A DNA stretch of 64,000 nucleotides from RGIG995 sp045542115 (GTDB lineage Bacteria; Bacillota; Clostridia; Oscillospirales; UBA644). The notes beneath the pieces were generated by a model. That model searched no databases and had not been told where the DNA came from. It was given only the letters and a program-made list of their open reading frames with translations. The stretch covers positions 1 to 64,000 of the forward strand of contig JAZQKK010000014.1 of the NCBI GenBank assembly GCA_045542115.1, read 5' to 3'. Positions 14,046 through 23,378 of the stretch are shown here, piece by piece (position 1 is the stretch's first letter; each line of letters starts with the position of its first letter). The translations under genes and the position numbers were made by a program.

Positions 14046-14996
14046 TTATATTTTATTATAACATATTTCCTTGTATTTGGCTATACGTTGGCTACAAGAG
14101 TTCAAAATATTGTCAAAATTCAACCGGTCTACGGAGAACCAATCAATTCTGGAATCCCGGCGAAACCAGGTCAGTTGTCGCTTTGCGTAGTTCCGACTTT
14201 CCTTCTGTATTTGAGAAACGACGTCTTCCAAGGTTGCATCTCCTGAAAAATACGGCTCGAATTGACGGTATCCGATGGCTTGACGGGCAGTTCTTGAACA
14301 TTGAGACAAATCCAGGGATTGCACTTCATTCAACAAGCCGTCATTCATCATTTGCTCTACACGGCGGTCGATTCGCTCATAGAGAAAGGATCGGTCGTCT
14401 GCCGTTAAACCGAAGCAAAGAAATTCGTAGGGACTTTCTTTTTCCAACGCTCTTCGGTTTTGCTCTGATTGGGTAATCCCCGTATTATGAAACACTTCCA
14501 AGCCGCGAATGATCCGCTTCTTATCTTTCGGGTATAAGCGAACGGACAATTCCGGATCAATTTCCCGGAGACGAGCTAACAAAACTTCCCCACCGCATTC
14601 ATCATATTCTGCCTCCAAGGAAGCTCGGTAGGCTTCATCCACAGGCTCCTCGGACAAGGAAAGATTTTGCATAAATGACGAAACGTACAGCCCGGTTCCT
14701 CCCACGAGAATCGGAAGTTTCCCACGGGAAAGGATCTCTTCGACGCAACGATTTGCATCTTCCAAATACTGCTTCAAAGTATATTCCTCCGTGGGCTCCA
14801 AAAAGTCCATCAAGTGATGAGGAATTCCGTCGCGCTCTTCTTCCGTAGGTTTTGCAGTTCCGATATTCATCCGGCGGTATATCTGCATCGAATCCGCAGA
14901 GATGATCTCACCGTTAAACCGTTTCGCCAACTCCAACGAAAGGCGAGTCTTCCCGGAAGCGGTCGGGCCGACGACGACAACTATAAGAGGCTTCAT
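14046..14996 (-). CDS. miaA: tRNA dimethylallyltransferase
   Basis: 316 residues. P-loop GPTASGKT is at 10-17, followed by ISADSMQIYRRMNIGTAKP, PHHLMDFLEP and VGGTGLYV. It puts the dimethylallyl group on A37 of tRNAs reading UNN codons, the substrate for MiaB, whose gene starts the same operon. It starts 7 nt after the mutL stop. Confidence 0.96.
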   Translation of the reverse strand: MKPLIVVVVGPTASGKTRLSLELAKRFNGEIISADSMQIYRRMNIGTAKPTEEERDGIPHHLMDFLEPTEEYTLKQYLEDANRCVEEILSRGKLPILVGGTGLYVSSFMQNLSLSEEPVDEAYRASLEAEYDECGGEVLLARLREIDPELSVRLYPKDKKRIIRGLEVFHNTGITQSEQNRRALEKESPYEFLCFGLTADDRSFLYERIDRRVEQMMNDGLLNEVQSLDLSQCSRTARQAIGYRQFEPYFSGDATLEDVVSQIQKESRNYAKRQLTWFRRDSRIDWFSVDRLNFDNILNSCSQRIAKYKEICYNKI

Positions 14997-15003
14997 AATA
15001 AAC

Positions 15004-16986
15004 TCACTTTAAACGTTTAAATTGTTTTTCAATCGACTTGCGCGTCAAAGAAAAGACGATAGGTCTTCCGTGAGGACAATACTGCAATTCCTTTTCGCGG
15101 CGGAAGTACTCTTCCACAAGATTTTGCAGTTCCGGAAGAGTAGATTTACTCCCCGAACGAATCGATGCCTTGCAGGCAATATCATAGTAGAAACGATCCA
15201 TCAACGTATCATCTTTCCCAATAGAAAGAGCCGTTGCAAACTGTTGCAACAAAGGTTCTGCCTGCTCCGGGTCAATCAATGCAGGGATTTCGCGTATCAA
15301 CAAATCGTCTCCAAAGGATTCCAAAAGGAATCCAAACCGAGACAGAAAATCCGCATTTTCCGACAAGATGCGGTTCTCGTCAATTCCGAGATGAATAATG
15401 ATGGGTTGAAGAAGGGATTGGGATGCAATCTCACTCTTTCGAAGGCGTTCAAAATTCATCCGTTCGTGAAGGGCGTGTTTGTCAATAAATAGCACTTCAT
15501 CGTCTTTTTCCACCAAAATATAGCAATCAAAAGACTCGCCAATCACACGGAAGGAAGGTGCAGTCTGGAAAAGTTTCGGCTCTTCTTTTTCCGCAACGGA
15601 CGAAACACGAACCATTTCTATCTTCGATTCGACAATCTCGGGAACAATCTTCTTGGGCGGTACGATTTCTACGATTGGGGGGATATCTGCTGTTTTGGGG
15701 GTAGAATGTAAAACGGCGTTGGGAGCAACGTCATTTAAAACGAAAGCGCTTTGATTAGAATTATTTTTCGGCGGCGTAATGGTCCAAGACGAAGTTTTCG
15801 GCTTGGCAACCTCTACAACCTTCTCCGCTGCCTTGGATTTAAGATTAAAATCAAATACTTGGTCTTTCCGAACCGGTGTAGATTTTTTCGGAGTCTCTAT
15901 TTTTTCCACGGAAACTTTTCCGTAGGGATTCGCTTTTATAGGAGATGGAGCAGTAGCCGGGCGAACCGGTTCCGCGATTTTCATTTCAACGATTCCGGAA
16001 TCGCAGGCAAGGGCGTTCTCTGTTGCCTTACGAACTGCATAAGCGACAGCATTTTCATCTGCAAATTTTACTTCCAATTTGCTGGGATGCACATTCACAT
16101 CCACCTGAGAGACGGGAACCTCCACAAACAAAACGCAAACCGGCATTCGTCCAATCAACATTTTGTTATGGTATGCATTTTCCAATCCGGAAATAAGAAT
16201 AGGAGAACGCACATACCGACCGTTTAAAAAGAAGATCTGACGACTTCGATTCGCCTTGGAATAGACCGGTTTCCCGACCAATCCGCGGACTCGGATTTCT
16301 CCCACGGTAGAATCTGCCGGAAGAGACATTTCCGCAAACTCTTTGCCAAAAATAGAAAATACAGTCTCAACCAAATCTCCCCTGCCCGGAGTGTGTAACC
16401 GCTCCGTTCCGCTCACCAAAAGACGGAAAGAGATTTGGGGGTGCGAAAGGGCCAATCGCTCCATTACCGATTGCACCGCACCGGCCTCCGCAGGCTCGGA
16501 TTTCATAAACTTTAATCGCGCCGGCGTATTGAAAAACAAATTTTGAACGGAAAAAGAAGACCCGTCCGGACAACCGCATTCTTCTTCGGAAAGAATCGTT
16601 CCTTCGGAAACTTCAAACCTCGTTCCGGTGGTGGCATTGGCAACTTTTGTGGTTAGTGTAACCTTGGAAACGGCAGAAATAGCTGCTAATGCTTCGCCAC
16701 GGAAGCCCAGGGTTGCAATACGGTTTAAATCGTCTTCCGTTGCAATTTTACTGGTGGCGTGCTTCAAAAAGGCTTTCCGGGCATTTTCCGCTGACATTCC
16801 GCAACCGTCGTCTGAGATGCGAATCAATTCCAATCCGCCCCGACGAATCTCCACCGAAATATGTTTTGCACCTGCATCAATGGAGTTTTCCACCATTTCT
16901 TTTACGGCAGACGCGGGACGGTCTACCACTTCACCGGCAGCAATCAGATTGATTACGGAAGTATCAAGAAGACGGATATCCGACAT
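15004..16986 (-). CDS. mutL: DNA mismatch repair protein MutL
   Basis: 660 residues. The GHKL ATPase is at the N-terminus (IAAGEVVDRPASAVKEMVENSIDAGA, DDGCGM, GFRGEALAAISAV). A Pro/Lys/Val-rich linker spans about 330-450. The C-terminal nuclease domain has DKHALHERMNFE in place of the usual DQHA-x2-E-x4-E, plus ACKASIRSGSK and CPHGRP. So it is an endonuclease-type MutL with a Gln-to-Lys change next to the metal site. It follows mutS by 21 nt. Confidence 0.95.
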   Translation of the reverse strand: MSDIRLLDTSVINLIAAGEVVDRPASAVKEMVENSIDAGAKHISVEIRRGGLELIRISDDGCGMSAENARKAFLKHATSKIATEDDLNRIATLGFRGEALAAISAVSKVTLTTKVANATTGTRFEVSEGTILSEEECGCPDGSSFSVQNLFFNTPARLKFMKSEPAEAGAVQSVMERLALSHPQISFRLLVSGTERLHTPGRGDLVETVFSIFGKEFAEMSLPADSTVGEIRVRGLVGKPVYSKANRSRQIFFLNGRYVRSPILISGLENAYHNKMLIGRMPVCVLFVEVPVSQVDVNVHPSKLEVKFADENAVAYAVRKATENALACDSGIVEMKIAEPVRPATAPSPIKANPYGKVSVEKIETPKKSTPVRKDQVFDFNLKSKAAEKVVEVAKPKTSSWTITPPKNNSNQSAFVLNDVAPNAVLHSTPKTADIPPIVEIVPPKKIVPEIVESKIEMVRVSSVAEKEEPKLFQTAPSFRVIGESFDCYILVEKDDEVLFIDKHALHERMNFERLRKSEIASQSLLQPIIIHLGIDENRILSENADFLSRFGFLLESFGDDLLIREIPALIDPEQAEPLLQQFATALSIGKDDTLMDRFYYDIACKASIRSGSKSTLPELQNLVEEYFRREKELQYCPHGRPIVFSLTRKSIEKQFKRLK

Positions 16987-17007
16987 ATTGCATTCCTTTC
17001 TTAGGTC

Positions 17008-19635
17008 TTACATTTCCTTCGCCTGTTTGGCAAGGCGGTAAAGTTCATTCATTGCTTCGATGGGGGTTAAAAGGGTAACGTCCATCTTTTTCAAGCTCGC
17101 TATAATTTCATCTCCGTAGGCGGCAGTCATCGGAATTTGAAGCTCTTCCTGCGGTACTGACCGGACAGGACGAGAAGAAGGTTCCGCTTCCAATTCAGAC
17201 AGAATTACTTCTGCACGGCGGATGATCTCTTCGGGAACACCGGCAAGCCGGGCAACTTCCACCCCATAACTGTCGTCCGTGCCCCCTTCCACAATTTTCC
17301 GCAGAAACAAAATGTCTTTTCCCTTTTTCTTGGCCGCAATGTTATAATTACGAACCCCGGACATTTCCTGTTCCAAAGAAATCAATTCGTGATAATGGGT
17401 GGCAAATAATGATTTTCCGCCGATTTTCTGCGTGGCATATTCCACCACCGCCCGGGCGATACTCATTCCGTCAAACGTAGACGTTCCGCGACCGATTTCA
17501 TCAAAAATCATCAACGATTTCTTCGTTGCATTCTTTACGATATATGCAACTTCGTTCATTTCCACCATAAAAGTCGATTGCCCCATTGCAAGGTCGTCAG
17601 AAGCGCCGACACGGGTAAAGATGCGGTCACACACTCCAATGGTAGCGGAAGAAGCGGGGACAAACGAGCCAATCTGCGCCATCAGGATAATAATGGCAAC
17701 CTGACGCATATAAGTGGATTTCCCCGCCATATTCGGTCCGGTAATGATGGCGGTTTTATGGTCATTCCGGTCAAGATACGTATCGTTTGGAACAAACATA
17801 TCGTCCCGGAGCATTGATTCGACAACGGGGTGACGCCCATTTTTAATTTCGATTACGTCGCCTTCGTTTACAAAGGGACAAACGTAATTGTTTTTCAGGG
17901 CAACGTGCGCGAGGGAAAGCAAAGCGTCCAATAATGCAATTCCATCGGCAGAGCGACGAATCCGATCCAAGGCTTCGGCAAGTTTTTTCTTTAACGCAGT
18001 ATAAAGCTCATACTCAATCTGAACAATTTGTTCGTTGGCAGTCGCAAGCTGCAATTCTATTTCTTTCAGCTCCGGTGTTATGTAGCGTTCTGCATTGACC
18101 AAAGTACCTTTGCGGATATAATGCTCGGGAACGAGATGAGTATTGAGCTTGGTCACTTCCAGATAATAACCGATAATCTTGTTGTAACCAATTTTCAAAT
18201 TCTTGATTCCGGTTTTTTCCCGTTCCGAAGTCTCAATATTGGCAAGAACCTGTTTGGTGTTAGCCAAAAGATTTCGCAATTCGTCTAATTTTTCGTGATA
18301 CCCTTCCCGAATCATTTTTCCGTCGCGGATCGTCAAAGGGGGTTCGTCAACCAATGCCTCTTCAATCATCGAAGACAGATCTTCCAACGGGTCAAGGTCG
18401 GAATAAATCTTCTTCAACAAAGGGGTATCCATTGACTTCAAAAGGCGCTTAATTTCAGGAAAAGAGGAAAAACTGACACAGAGAGCCCGCATATCTCGGG
18501 GATTTAACGTATCGTAGACGATTTTTGTCATCAAGCGCTGAACGTCCCGAACATTATTGAGAAGCTCGCGCATTTCGGTACGTTCCAGGTGAGAATCGTA
18601 CAGTTTTCGAACCGCATCCTGACGCCCCATAATGGAGGGAATGTCCAACAAGGGTTTCTCTAAGAACTTACGCAACTGACGGGCACCCATTGCGGTCCGG
18701 GTCTTATCCAAAATGCCCAACAAAGAGCCCTGACGTTCCTTGGAGCGCAGCGTTTCCACAATTTCCAAGTTTCGCCAAGTGGAGTAGTCCAACTCCATAA
18801 ACTCTCCGTCGGTAGAATGCCGGAGATTTTTCATATGAGAAAGGTCGCATAGCTGCGTCTTTTGAAGATAATCCAAAAGCCCCCCGGCGGCTTTCAGATA
18901 CAATTCGCCTTCCGGCAGATCCAAGTCTCGAAGAGCTTTTCCCGTTTGTTCTTCGATACGACGCATACATTCCTTTAAGCGGAAGCTCTCCGGGTCGCCT
19001 TCTTTTACGGTACAATGGCCCATTTTTGCAAAATATTCGCTAATTAAATGAGACTCCCGTGCTGTTTTGTTCAAATAGGCTTCCCGGGGAGAATATCGGC
19101 ACAGATGAGACAATAGGGACGGGTCGGAAAGTTTAAAAACATCAGTCAAAAAGAAGTCTCCCGTCGTTACATCTGCATAACAAAAGGCAACTTTACCTTC
19201 ATCGGCACAGATACCGACAATATAGTTATTCTTCTTTTCATCCAACATCGAAGGTTCGGTCACCGTCCCGGGGGTGATTACCCGCGTTACGTCTCGTCCC
19301 AGCACTTCATTGGAATTTTCCGCCTTATTCTGTTCGCAAATCGTAACACTGAATCCTTTTGTTACCAAGCGGGAAATATAATTATCCACACTGTGAAAAG
19401 GAACGCCGCACATCGGAGCACGTTCCTCCAAACCGCAATCGCGCCCGGTTAAGGTCAAGTCCAACTCCCGGCTGACGGTACGGGCATCCTCAAAGAACAT
19501 CTCGTAGAAATCTCCGAGACGGTACATCAAAATACAGTCTTTGTATTGTTGCTTTAATTCAAGGTACTGTCTCATCATCGGAGACAGGCGGTCGATGGAG
19601 ATAACTTCTCCGCTCGCGGTAATAAATTCCGACAT
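17008..19635 (-). CDS. mutS: DNA mismatch repair protein MutS
   Basis: 875 residues. The mismatch-reading Phe-x-Glu is at about 43-45 (DFYEMF). The connector, lever and clamp domains follow, then the ATPase with GPNMAGKSTY, the ABC-type signature region DDLAMGQSTFMVEM and Walker B FDEIGRGTSTFDG. The C-terminus (SLKKMDVTLLTPIEAMNELYRL) is the conserved tetramerisation and beta-clamp region. Order miaB, ylbF-like, mutS, mutL matches B. subtilis ymcB, ymcA, mutS, mutL apart from cotE. Confidence 0.97.
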   Translation of the reverse strand: MSEFITASGEVISIDRLSPMMRQYLELKQQYKDCILMYRLGDFYEMFFEDARTVSRELDLTLTGRDCGLEERAPMCGVPFHSVDNYISRLVTKGFSVTICEQNKAENSNEVLGRDVTRVITPGTVTEPSMLDEKKNNYIVGICADEGKVAFCYADVTTGDFFLTDVFKLSDPSLLSHLCRYSPREAYLNKTARESHLISEYFAKMGHCTVKEGDPESFRLKECMRRIEEQTGKALRDLDLPEGELYLKAAGGLLDYLQKTQLCDLSHMKNLRHSTDGEFMELDYSTWRNLEIVETLRSKERQGSLLGILDKTRTAMGARQLRKFLEKPLLDIPSIMGRQDAVRKLYDSHLERTEMRELLNNVRDVQRLMTKIVYDTLNPRDMRALCVSFSSFPEIKRLLKSMDTPLLKKIYSDLDPLEDLSSMIEEALVDEPPLTIRDGKMIREGYHEKLDELRNLLANTKQVLANIETSEREKTGIKNLKIGYNKIIGYYLEVTKLNTHLVPEHYIRKGTLVNAERYITPELKEIELQLATANEQIVQIEYELYTALKKKLAEALDRIRRSADGIALLDALLSLAHVALKNNYVCPFVNEGDVIEIKNGRHPVVESMLRDDMFVPNDTYLDRNDHKTAIITGPNMAGKSTYMRQVAIIILMAQIGSFVPASSATIGVCDRIFTRVGASDDLAMGQSTFMVEMNEVAYIVKNATKKSLMIFDEIGRGTSTFDGMSIARAVVEYATQKIGGKSLFATHYHELISLEQEMSGVRNYNIAAKKKGKDILFLRKIVEGGTDDSYGVEVARLAGVPEEIIRRAEVILSELEAEPSSRPVRSVPQEELQIPMTAAYGDEIIASLKKMDVTLLTPIEAMNELYRLAKQAKEM

Positions 19636-19662
19636 CGATAATACGTCCTTCTTAAAATTGAC

Positions 19663-20058
19663 TTAGTGGCAACCTCCACAGCTGGAACAATTTCCGCCAC
19701 AAGAGTGGGGTTCTTCGCCTGTTACGTGGAAATTAATGATCTGATACACGCCGTTGACCATTTCCTGCAACGCCTCGGATGCCTCGGAGAATTGCTTCAT
19801 TACGGGGTGAGAAATCACCTTATCGTATGCCGTATTCATCATATCCCGCATACTGTTCAACATTTCTTCGTCCTGGTCCGCAGCTTCTTTTTGCAGTTCA
19901 TTCATCAACTGCATCCGGCGAAGATTGTATTCCCCGATAAACATTTGAAGTTCGGAATCGGTCTCTTGAAGCGCCTTGGCTTCATTGTACTTTTTAAATT
20001 CTTCGCTGGCTTCGATCGCTTCGCCCAATTCGTGGGCAAGTTTGTTCAATTCGGTCAT
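19663..20058 (-). CDS. YlbF/YmcA-family protein with a C-terminal Cys motif
   Basis: 131 residues from the ATG behind AAAGAGGT; the reading frame is open further upstream but has no ribosome site. The helical Com_YlbF domain fills residues 1-112. The last 13 residues are SCGGNCSSCGGCH, four cysteines and a His spaced like a metal or Fe-S site. In B. subtilis YmcA, YlbF and YaaT form a complex that directs RNase Y, and ymcA lies next to miaB and mutS as here. I infer an RNA-maturation role. Confidence 0.8.
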   Translation of the reverse strand: MTELNKLAHELGEAIEASEEFKKYNEAKALQETDSELQMFIGEYNLRRMQLMNELQKEAADQDEEMLNSMRDMMNTAYDKVISHPVMKQFSEASEALQEMVNGVYQIINFHVTGEEPHSCGGNCSSCGGCH

Positions 20059-20098
20059 AATAATACCTCTTTCATATAAGATAATTAATGAGAACAAT

Positions 20099-21532
20099 TT
20101 AATCGCAAAGTGTTCCGTACATCCCCCAATTGAGTGCCCGGTCGATGCGAACTGAGACTTTGCTTCCCGCAGGAAGATTTCCCGGGAAATGAACCAATTT
20201 GTTACTGTCGGTACGTCCGTCACACAACGACGGGTCTTTTTCATTTTGCCCGGTAACAAGAACGCTTATGACTTGTCCCACAAATTTTTCATTTGCCATA
20301 GCGGAAAGTTGACTTTGCAAAGCGGTCAATCGCTGATACCGTTCTTTTTTCATCGCATCGGGAATCTGCCCGTCCATTACGGCCGCAGGGGTTCCGTTGC
20401 GGGGAGAATACAAAAACGTAAACAATCCGTCAAAACCAACTTGACGAATCAAGGATAACGTATCTTCAAAATCATCTTCGGTCTCCGTGGGAAAACCAAC
20501 GATAACGTCGGAAGTAAATACTACATCGGGGATTTTCTTTTTTGCAAGAGAAATGAGATTCAGATAATCTTCTCGGGTATATTTCCGATTCATCAATTTC
20601 AAAATGCGGTTGCTCCCCGATTGAAAGGGCAAGTGAATGTGCCGGGAAATATGCTTGGATTGAGCAATGGTATCAATCAGCTTTTCGGAGGCATCTTTGG
20701 GATGGGAAGTCATAAAGCGAATGGTAAAATCTCCATCCAATCGGTCAATCTCACGAAGAAGGTCCGAAAAATCGTAATCAAGGTTCAAATCGTTACAATA
20801 GGAATTTACGTTCTGTCCCAGCAACGTAATTTCTTTATACCCTTTTTGAATCAGGCCGGAAACTTCTTTTAATACCGCTTCCGGGTCTCGGCTCCGCTCC
20901 CGTCCGCGCACGTGAGGAACGATGCAATAGGTACAAAAATTGTTGCATCCGGACATAATGGAAACCCAAGCCCGGGTAGTATCGTCTCTGCGAATAGGCA
21001 GACCTTCGGCAATGTTTCCATCGCTGGAAGCATTATCGAAAATTCTTTTTGTCCCAGTCAAAATACGATACAAATTTTCCGGGAAACGATATAAGGCGTG
21101 AGGACCAAACAATAAATCAACGTGCCGATATTTTTTTCGGATTTCCTCTGCAACAATCGGTTGCTGCATCATACAACCGCAAAGAGCAATTACCGTTTCA
21201 GGCTTCATCCTTTTTACGGAAGCAAGGGAACCTACCGTTCCATAAACCTTCTGCTCGGCGTGATCCCGGACCGCACAGGTATTAAACAAAATAAAGTCCG
21301 CTTCGGAAGGGTTGTCCGCAAAGACGTATCCCATCTCCGAAAGCATCCCGTTAATTCGTTCCGTGTCGTTCTCATTTTGTTGGCAACCAAAAGTTTTCGT
21401 ATATGCAACAAAGGATCTGCCCTTCTCGGATTGTCTTTCCGACAACAGTTCGCGAATCGATTCGATATAACTTTGTTGACGCCGGATTTCATCCGACGGA
21501 ATTCGTTTGGACTCCGACATTGTTCCACTCAT
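20099..21532 (-). CDS. miaB: tRNA methylthiotransferase MiaB
   Basis: Up to 477 residues. An N-terminal UPF0004 domain (TFGCQQNENDTERINGMLSEMGY, FNTCAVRDHAEQK, CGCMMQQ) holds three cluster cysteines. The radical SAM motif is GCNNFCTYCIVPHVRGRERSR, and a TRAM domain ends the protein. It adds the 2-methylthio group to i6A37 made by MiaA. A second ATG four codons in (21520) has a slightly better ribosome context (GAGTGGA). It is the first gene of the leftward operon. Confidence 0.95.
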   Translation of the reverse strand: MSGTMSESKRIPSDEIRRQQSYIESIRELLSERQSEKGRSFVAYTKTFGCQQNENDTERINGMLSEMGYVFADNPSEADFILFNTCAVRDHAEQKVYGTVGSLASVKRMKPETVIALCGCMMQQPIVAEEIRKKYRHVDLLFGPHALYRFPENLYRILTGTKRIFDNASSDGNIAEGLPIRRDDTTRAWVSIMSGCNNFCTYCIVPHVRGRERSRDPEAVLKEVSGLIQKGYKEITLLGQNVNSYCNDLNLDYDFSDLLREIDRLDGDFTIRFMTSHPKDASEKLIDTIAQSKHISRHIHLPFQSGSNRILKLMNRKYTREDYLNLISLAKKKIPDVVFTSDVIVGFPTETEDDFEDTLSLIRQVGFDGLFTFLYSPRNGTPAAVMDGQIPDAMKKERYQRLTALQSQLSAMANEKFVGQVISVLVTGQNEKDPSLCDGRTDSNKLVHFPGNLPAGSKVSVRIDRALNWGMYGTLCD

Positions 21533-21551
21533 TTCTAAACTATTTAATACT

Positions 21552-21580
21552 ATTATAGTACATTATTTTACGTTTGTAAA
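21552..21580 (-). promoter_or_regulatory. Promoter of the miaB-mutS-mutL-hfq-sepF operon
   Basis: On the minus strand TTTACA (21580-21575), 17-nt spacer and TATAAT (21557-21552), about 20 nt before the miaB start. Confidence 0.75.
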
Positions 21581-21632
21581 TAAAGTTTTAATAAATTTCT
21601 AAAATTATTTCGATTTTGCACACATATCTCCC

Positions 21633-21661
21633 TTGCAATCCGGAGAAAACTGTGTTATAAT
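21633..21661 (+). promoter_or_regulatory. Promoter of the small Cys protein and pgi
   Basis: TTGCAA (21633-21638), 17-nt spacer, TATAAT (21656-21661). It is back to back with the miaB promoter. Confidence 0.8.
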
Positions 21662-21687
21662 TGTAAAAAAGGAGAGGAGCATTCCGT

Positions 21688-21891
21688 ATGTTTCGTAAGA
21701 ATATGGAGCCAAATTGCGTTTATTGCAAAAACGGGACGTTATTGTCGGACGGGAACCTTATCTGCCGAAAATACGGACTTATCCAACCCAAAATCGATTG
21801 CAAAAAGTTTGAATACGATTCGCTCAAACGAATCCCAAAGCGTCCGGCAGACCTTCCGGAATTTGACGCATCGGACTTTTCCATCGATTGA
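21688..21891 (+). CDS. Small zinc-ribbon-like protein
   Basis: 67 residues. Cysteines at CVYCKNG, ICRKYG and IDCKKFE make a CxxC plus two single Cys pattern that could bind one zinc ion. The C-terminus is acidic (LPEFDASDFSID). No membrane segment is seen. It has a very strong ribosome site (AAAGGAGAGGAG) and its own promoter, so it is a real gene. It looks like a conserved Clostridia hypothetical; no function is known to me. It lies 48 nt before pgi, possibly on the same transcript. Confidence 0.75.
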   Translation: MFRKNMEPNCVYCKNGTLLSDGNLICRKYGLIQPKIDCKKFEYDSLKRIPKRPADLPEFDASDFSID

Positions 21892-21939
21892 TACTCTTAA
21901 ATAATATCGTACCCGTTACGAAGAAATGGAGAATAACTT

Positions 21940-23280
21940 ATGGTCTTAAAGTTGAACAAGCAATATCTGAACGGTTTTATCGGTGAAAAAGAATACGAAA
22001 GTATGAAACCCTTTGTAGAAACCGCAGATAAAATGATTCGGGAAAGAAACGGTGCAGGAAACGATTTCTTGGGCTGGGTCAATCTCCCCGCCGATTACGA
22101 CAAAGAAGAATTCGCCCGCATTAAAGGCGCAGCAAAGAAGATTCAGAACGATACCGACATTTTATTGGTCATTGGAATCGGTGGGTCTTATCTGGGGGCC
22201 CGTGCCGCCATCGAATTTGTAAAATCACCGATGTACAATAATCTGAAACGGGAAGGAACTCCCGAAATCTATTTCATCGGCAACTCCATCTCCTCCACTC
22301 ATATGCAAGAAGTCCTGTCGCTCTGCGAAGGGAAACGGGTCAGCGTTAACGTTATTTCCAAATCCGGAACGACCACGGAACCCGCTCTTGCCTTCCGTAT
22401 TATGAAAGAATATTTGGAAAAGAAATACGGCAAAGAAGAAGCGAAAGGCCGGATTTACGCGACCACGGACAAAGCCAGAGGAACCCTGAAATCTTTGGCG
22501 GACCGGGAAGGTTACGAATGTTTTGTAATCCCCGACGATGTGGGGGGCCGTTTCTCGGTTTTGACCCCCGTTGGATTGCTCCCCATTGCTGCTGCCGGAA
22601 TCGACATTGATGAATTGATGAACGGTGCGGCCGCTGCAATGAAGGATTTTGCCGAACCCGATTTGAGCAAAAACCCTTGCTATGAATTCGCGGCAATCCG
22701 CAATATTCTCCTCCGGAAAGGCCGTTCCATTGAAGTTACCGTTGGCTACGAACCCTATCTCTGGTGTTTCGGCGAATGGATCAAACAACTTTACGGCGAG
22801 AGCGAAGGCAAAGACGGAAAAGGTCTCTTCCCCACGAGTATGATTTTCTCCACCGACCTGCACTCTCTTGGACAATATCTCCAAGAAGGAATGCGTACGA
22901 TGTATGAAACCGTTCTTTGGGTCAATAAATCCAAGCAGGAATTGGTTGTCGGAGAAGATCCTGAAAATTTGGACGGTTTGAATTTCCTGGCAGGAAAATC
23001 GATGCAAGACGTCAATATGAAGGCATTCCAGGCAACTGCTTTGGCTCATATGGACGGCGGCGTGCCTTCGGTCGTTCTGGAACTGGAAGACGCCTCTGCT
23101 TATTCTTTGGGCTATTTGGTTTATTTCTACGAAAAAGCCTGTGCTGTTTCCGGCTACCTTTTGGGCGTGAATCCCTTTGACCAACCGGGCGTAGAAGCAT
23201 ATAAGAAAAATATGTTTGCCCTGCTTGGAAAACCCGGATACGAAGATATGAGAGCAGAATTGGAAGCGAAATTGAAATAA
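21940..23280 (+). CDS. pgi: Glucose-6-phosphate isomerase
   Basis: 446 residues, the usual Firmicutes length. Two SIS subdomains are present; sugar-phosphate motifs are VIGIGGSYLGARAAIE, ISKSGTTTEPALAFR, the first PGI signature DDVGGRFSVLTPVGLLP, and GKSMQDVN. It interconverts glucose-6-phosphate and fructose-6-phosphate. ATGGAGAA precedes the ATG at 21940. It is not part of the sugar operon at 3547 but could handle its products. Confidence 0.97.
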   Translation: MVLKLNKQYLNGFIGEKEYESMKPFVETADKMIRERNGAGNDFLGWVNLPADYDKEEFARIKGAAKKIQNDTDILLVIGIGGSYLGARAAIEFVKSPMYNNLKREGTPEIYFIGNSISSTHMQEVLSLCEGKRVSVNVISKSGTTTEPALAFRIMKEYLEKKYGKEEAKGRIYATTDKARGTLKSLADREGYECFVIPDDVGGRFSVLTPVGLLPIAAAGIDIDELMNGAAAAMKDFAEPDLSKNPCYEFAAIRNILLRKGRSIEVTVGYEPYLWCFGEWIKQLYGESEGKDGKGLFPTSMIFSTDLHSLGQYLQEGMRTMYETVLWVNKSKQELVVGEDPENLDGLNFLAGKSMQDVNMKAFQATALAHMDGGVPSVVLELEDASAYSLGYLVYFYEKACAVSGYLLGVNPFDQPGVEAYKKNMFALLGKPGYEDMRAELEAKLK

Positions 23281-23315
23281 TTTGTAGATTTTGACAAAAA
23301 TTTTTCTTTTTCCTC

Positions 23316-23344
23316 TTGCAATCTGTAAAAAAGTATGATATAAT
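23316..23344 (+). promoter_or_regulatory. Promoter of the P-loop orphan
   Basis: TTGCAA (23316-23321), 17-nt spacer, TATAAT (23339-23344). Transcription from here starts after the longer in-frame start, so it fixes the downstream ATG at 23379. Confidence 0.8.
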
Positions 23345-23378
23345 AAAGTTAGAAAAAGAAAGAGGAGGACATTCCCCT

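Noticed and set aside
22225..23184. A 319-codon frame opposite pgi
   Set aside because: Antisense shadow of a conserved glycolytic gene.
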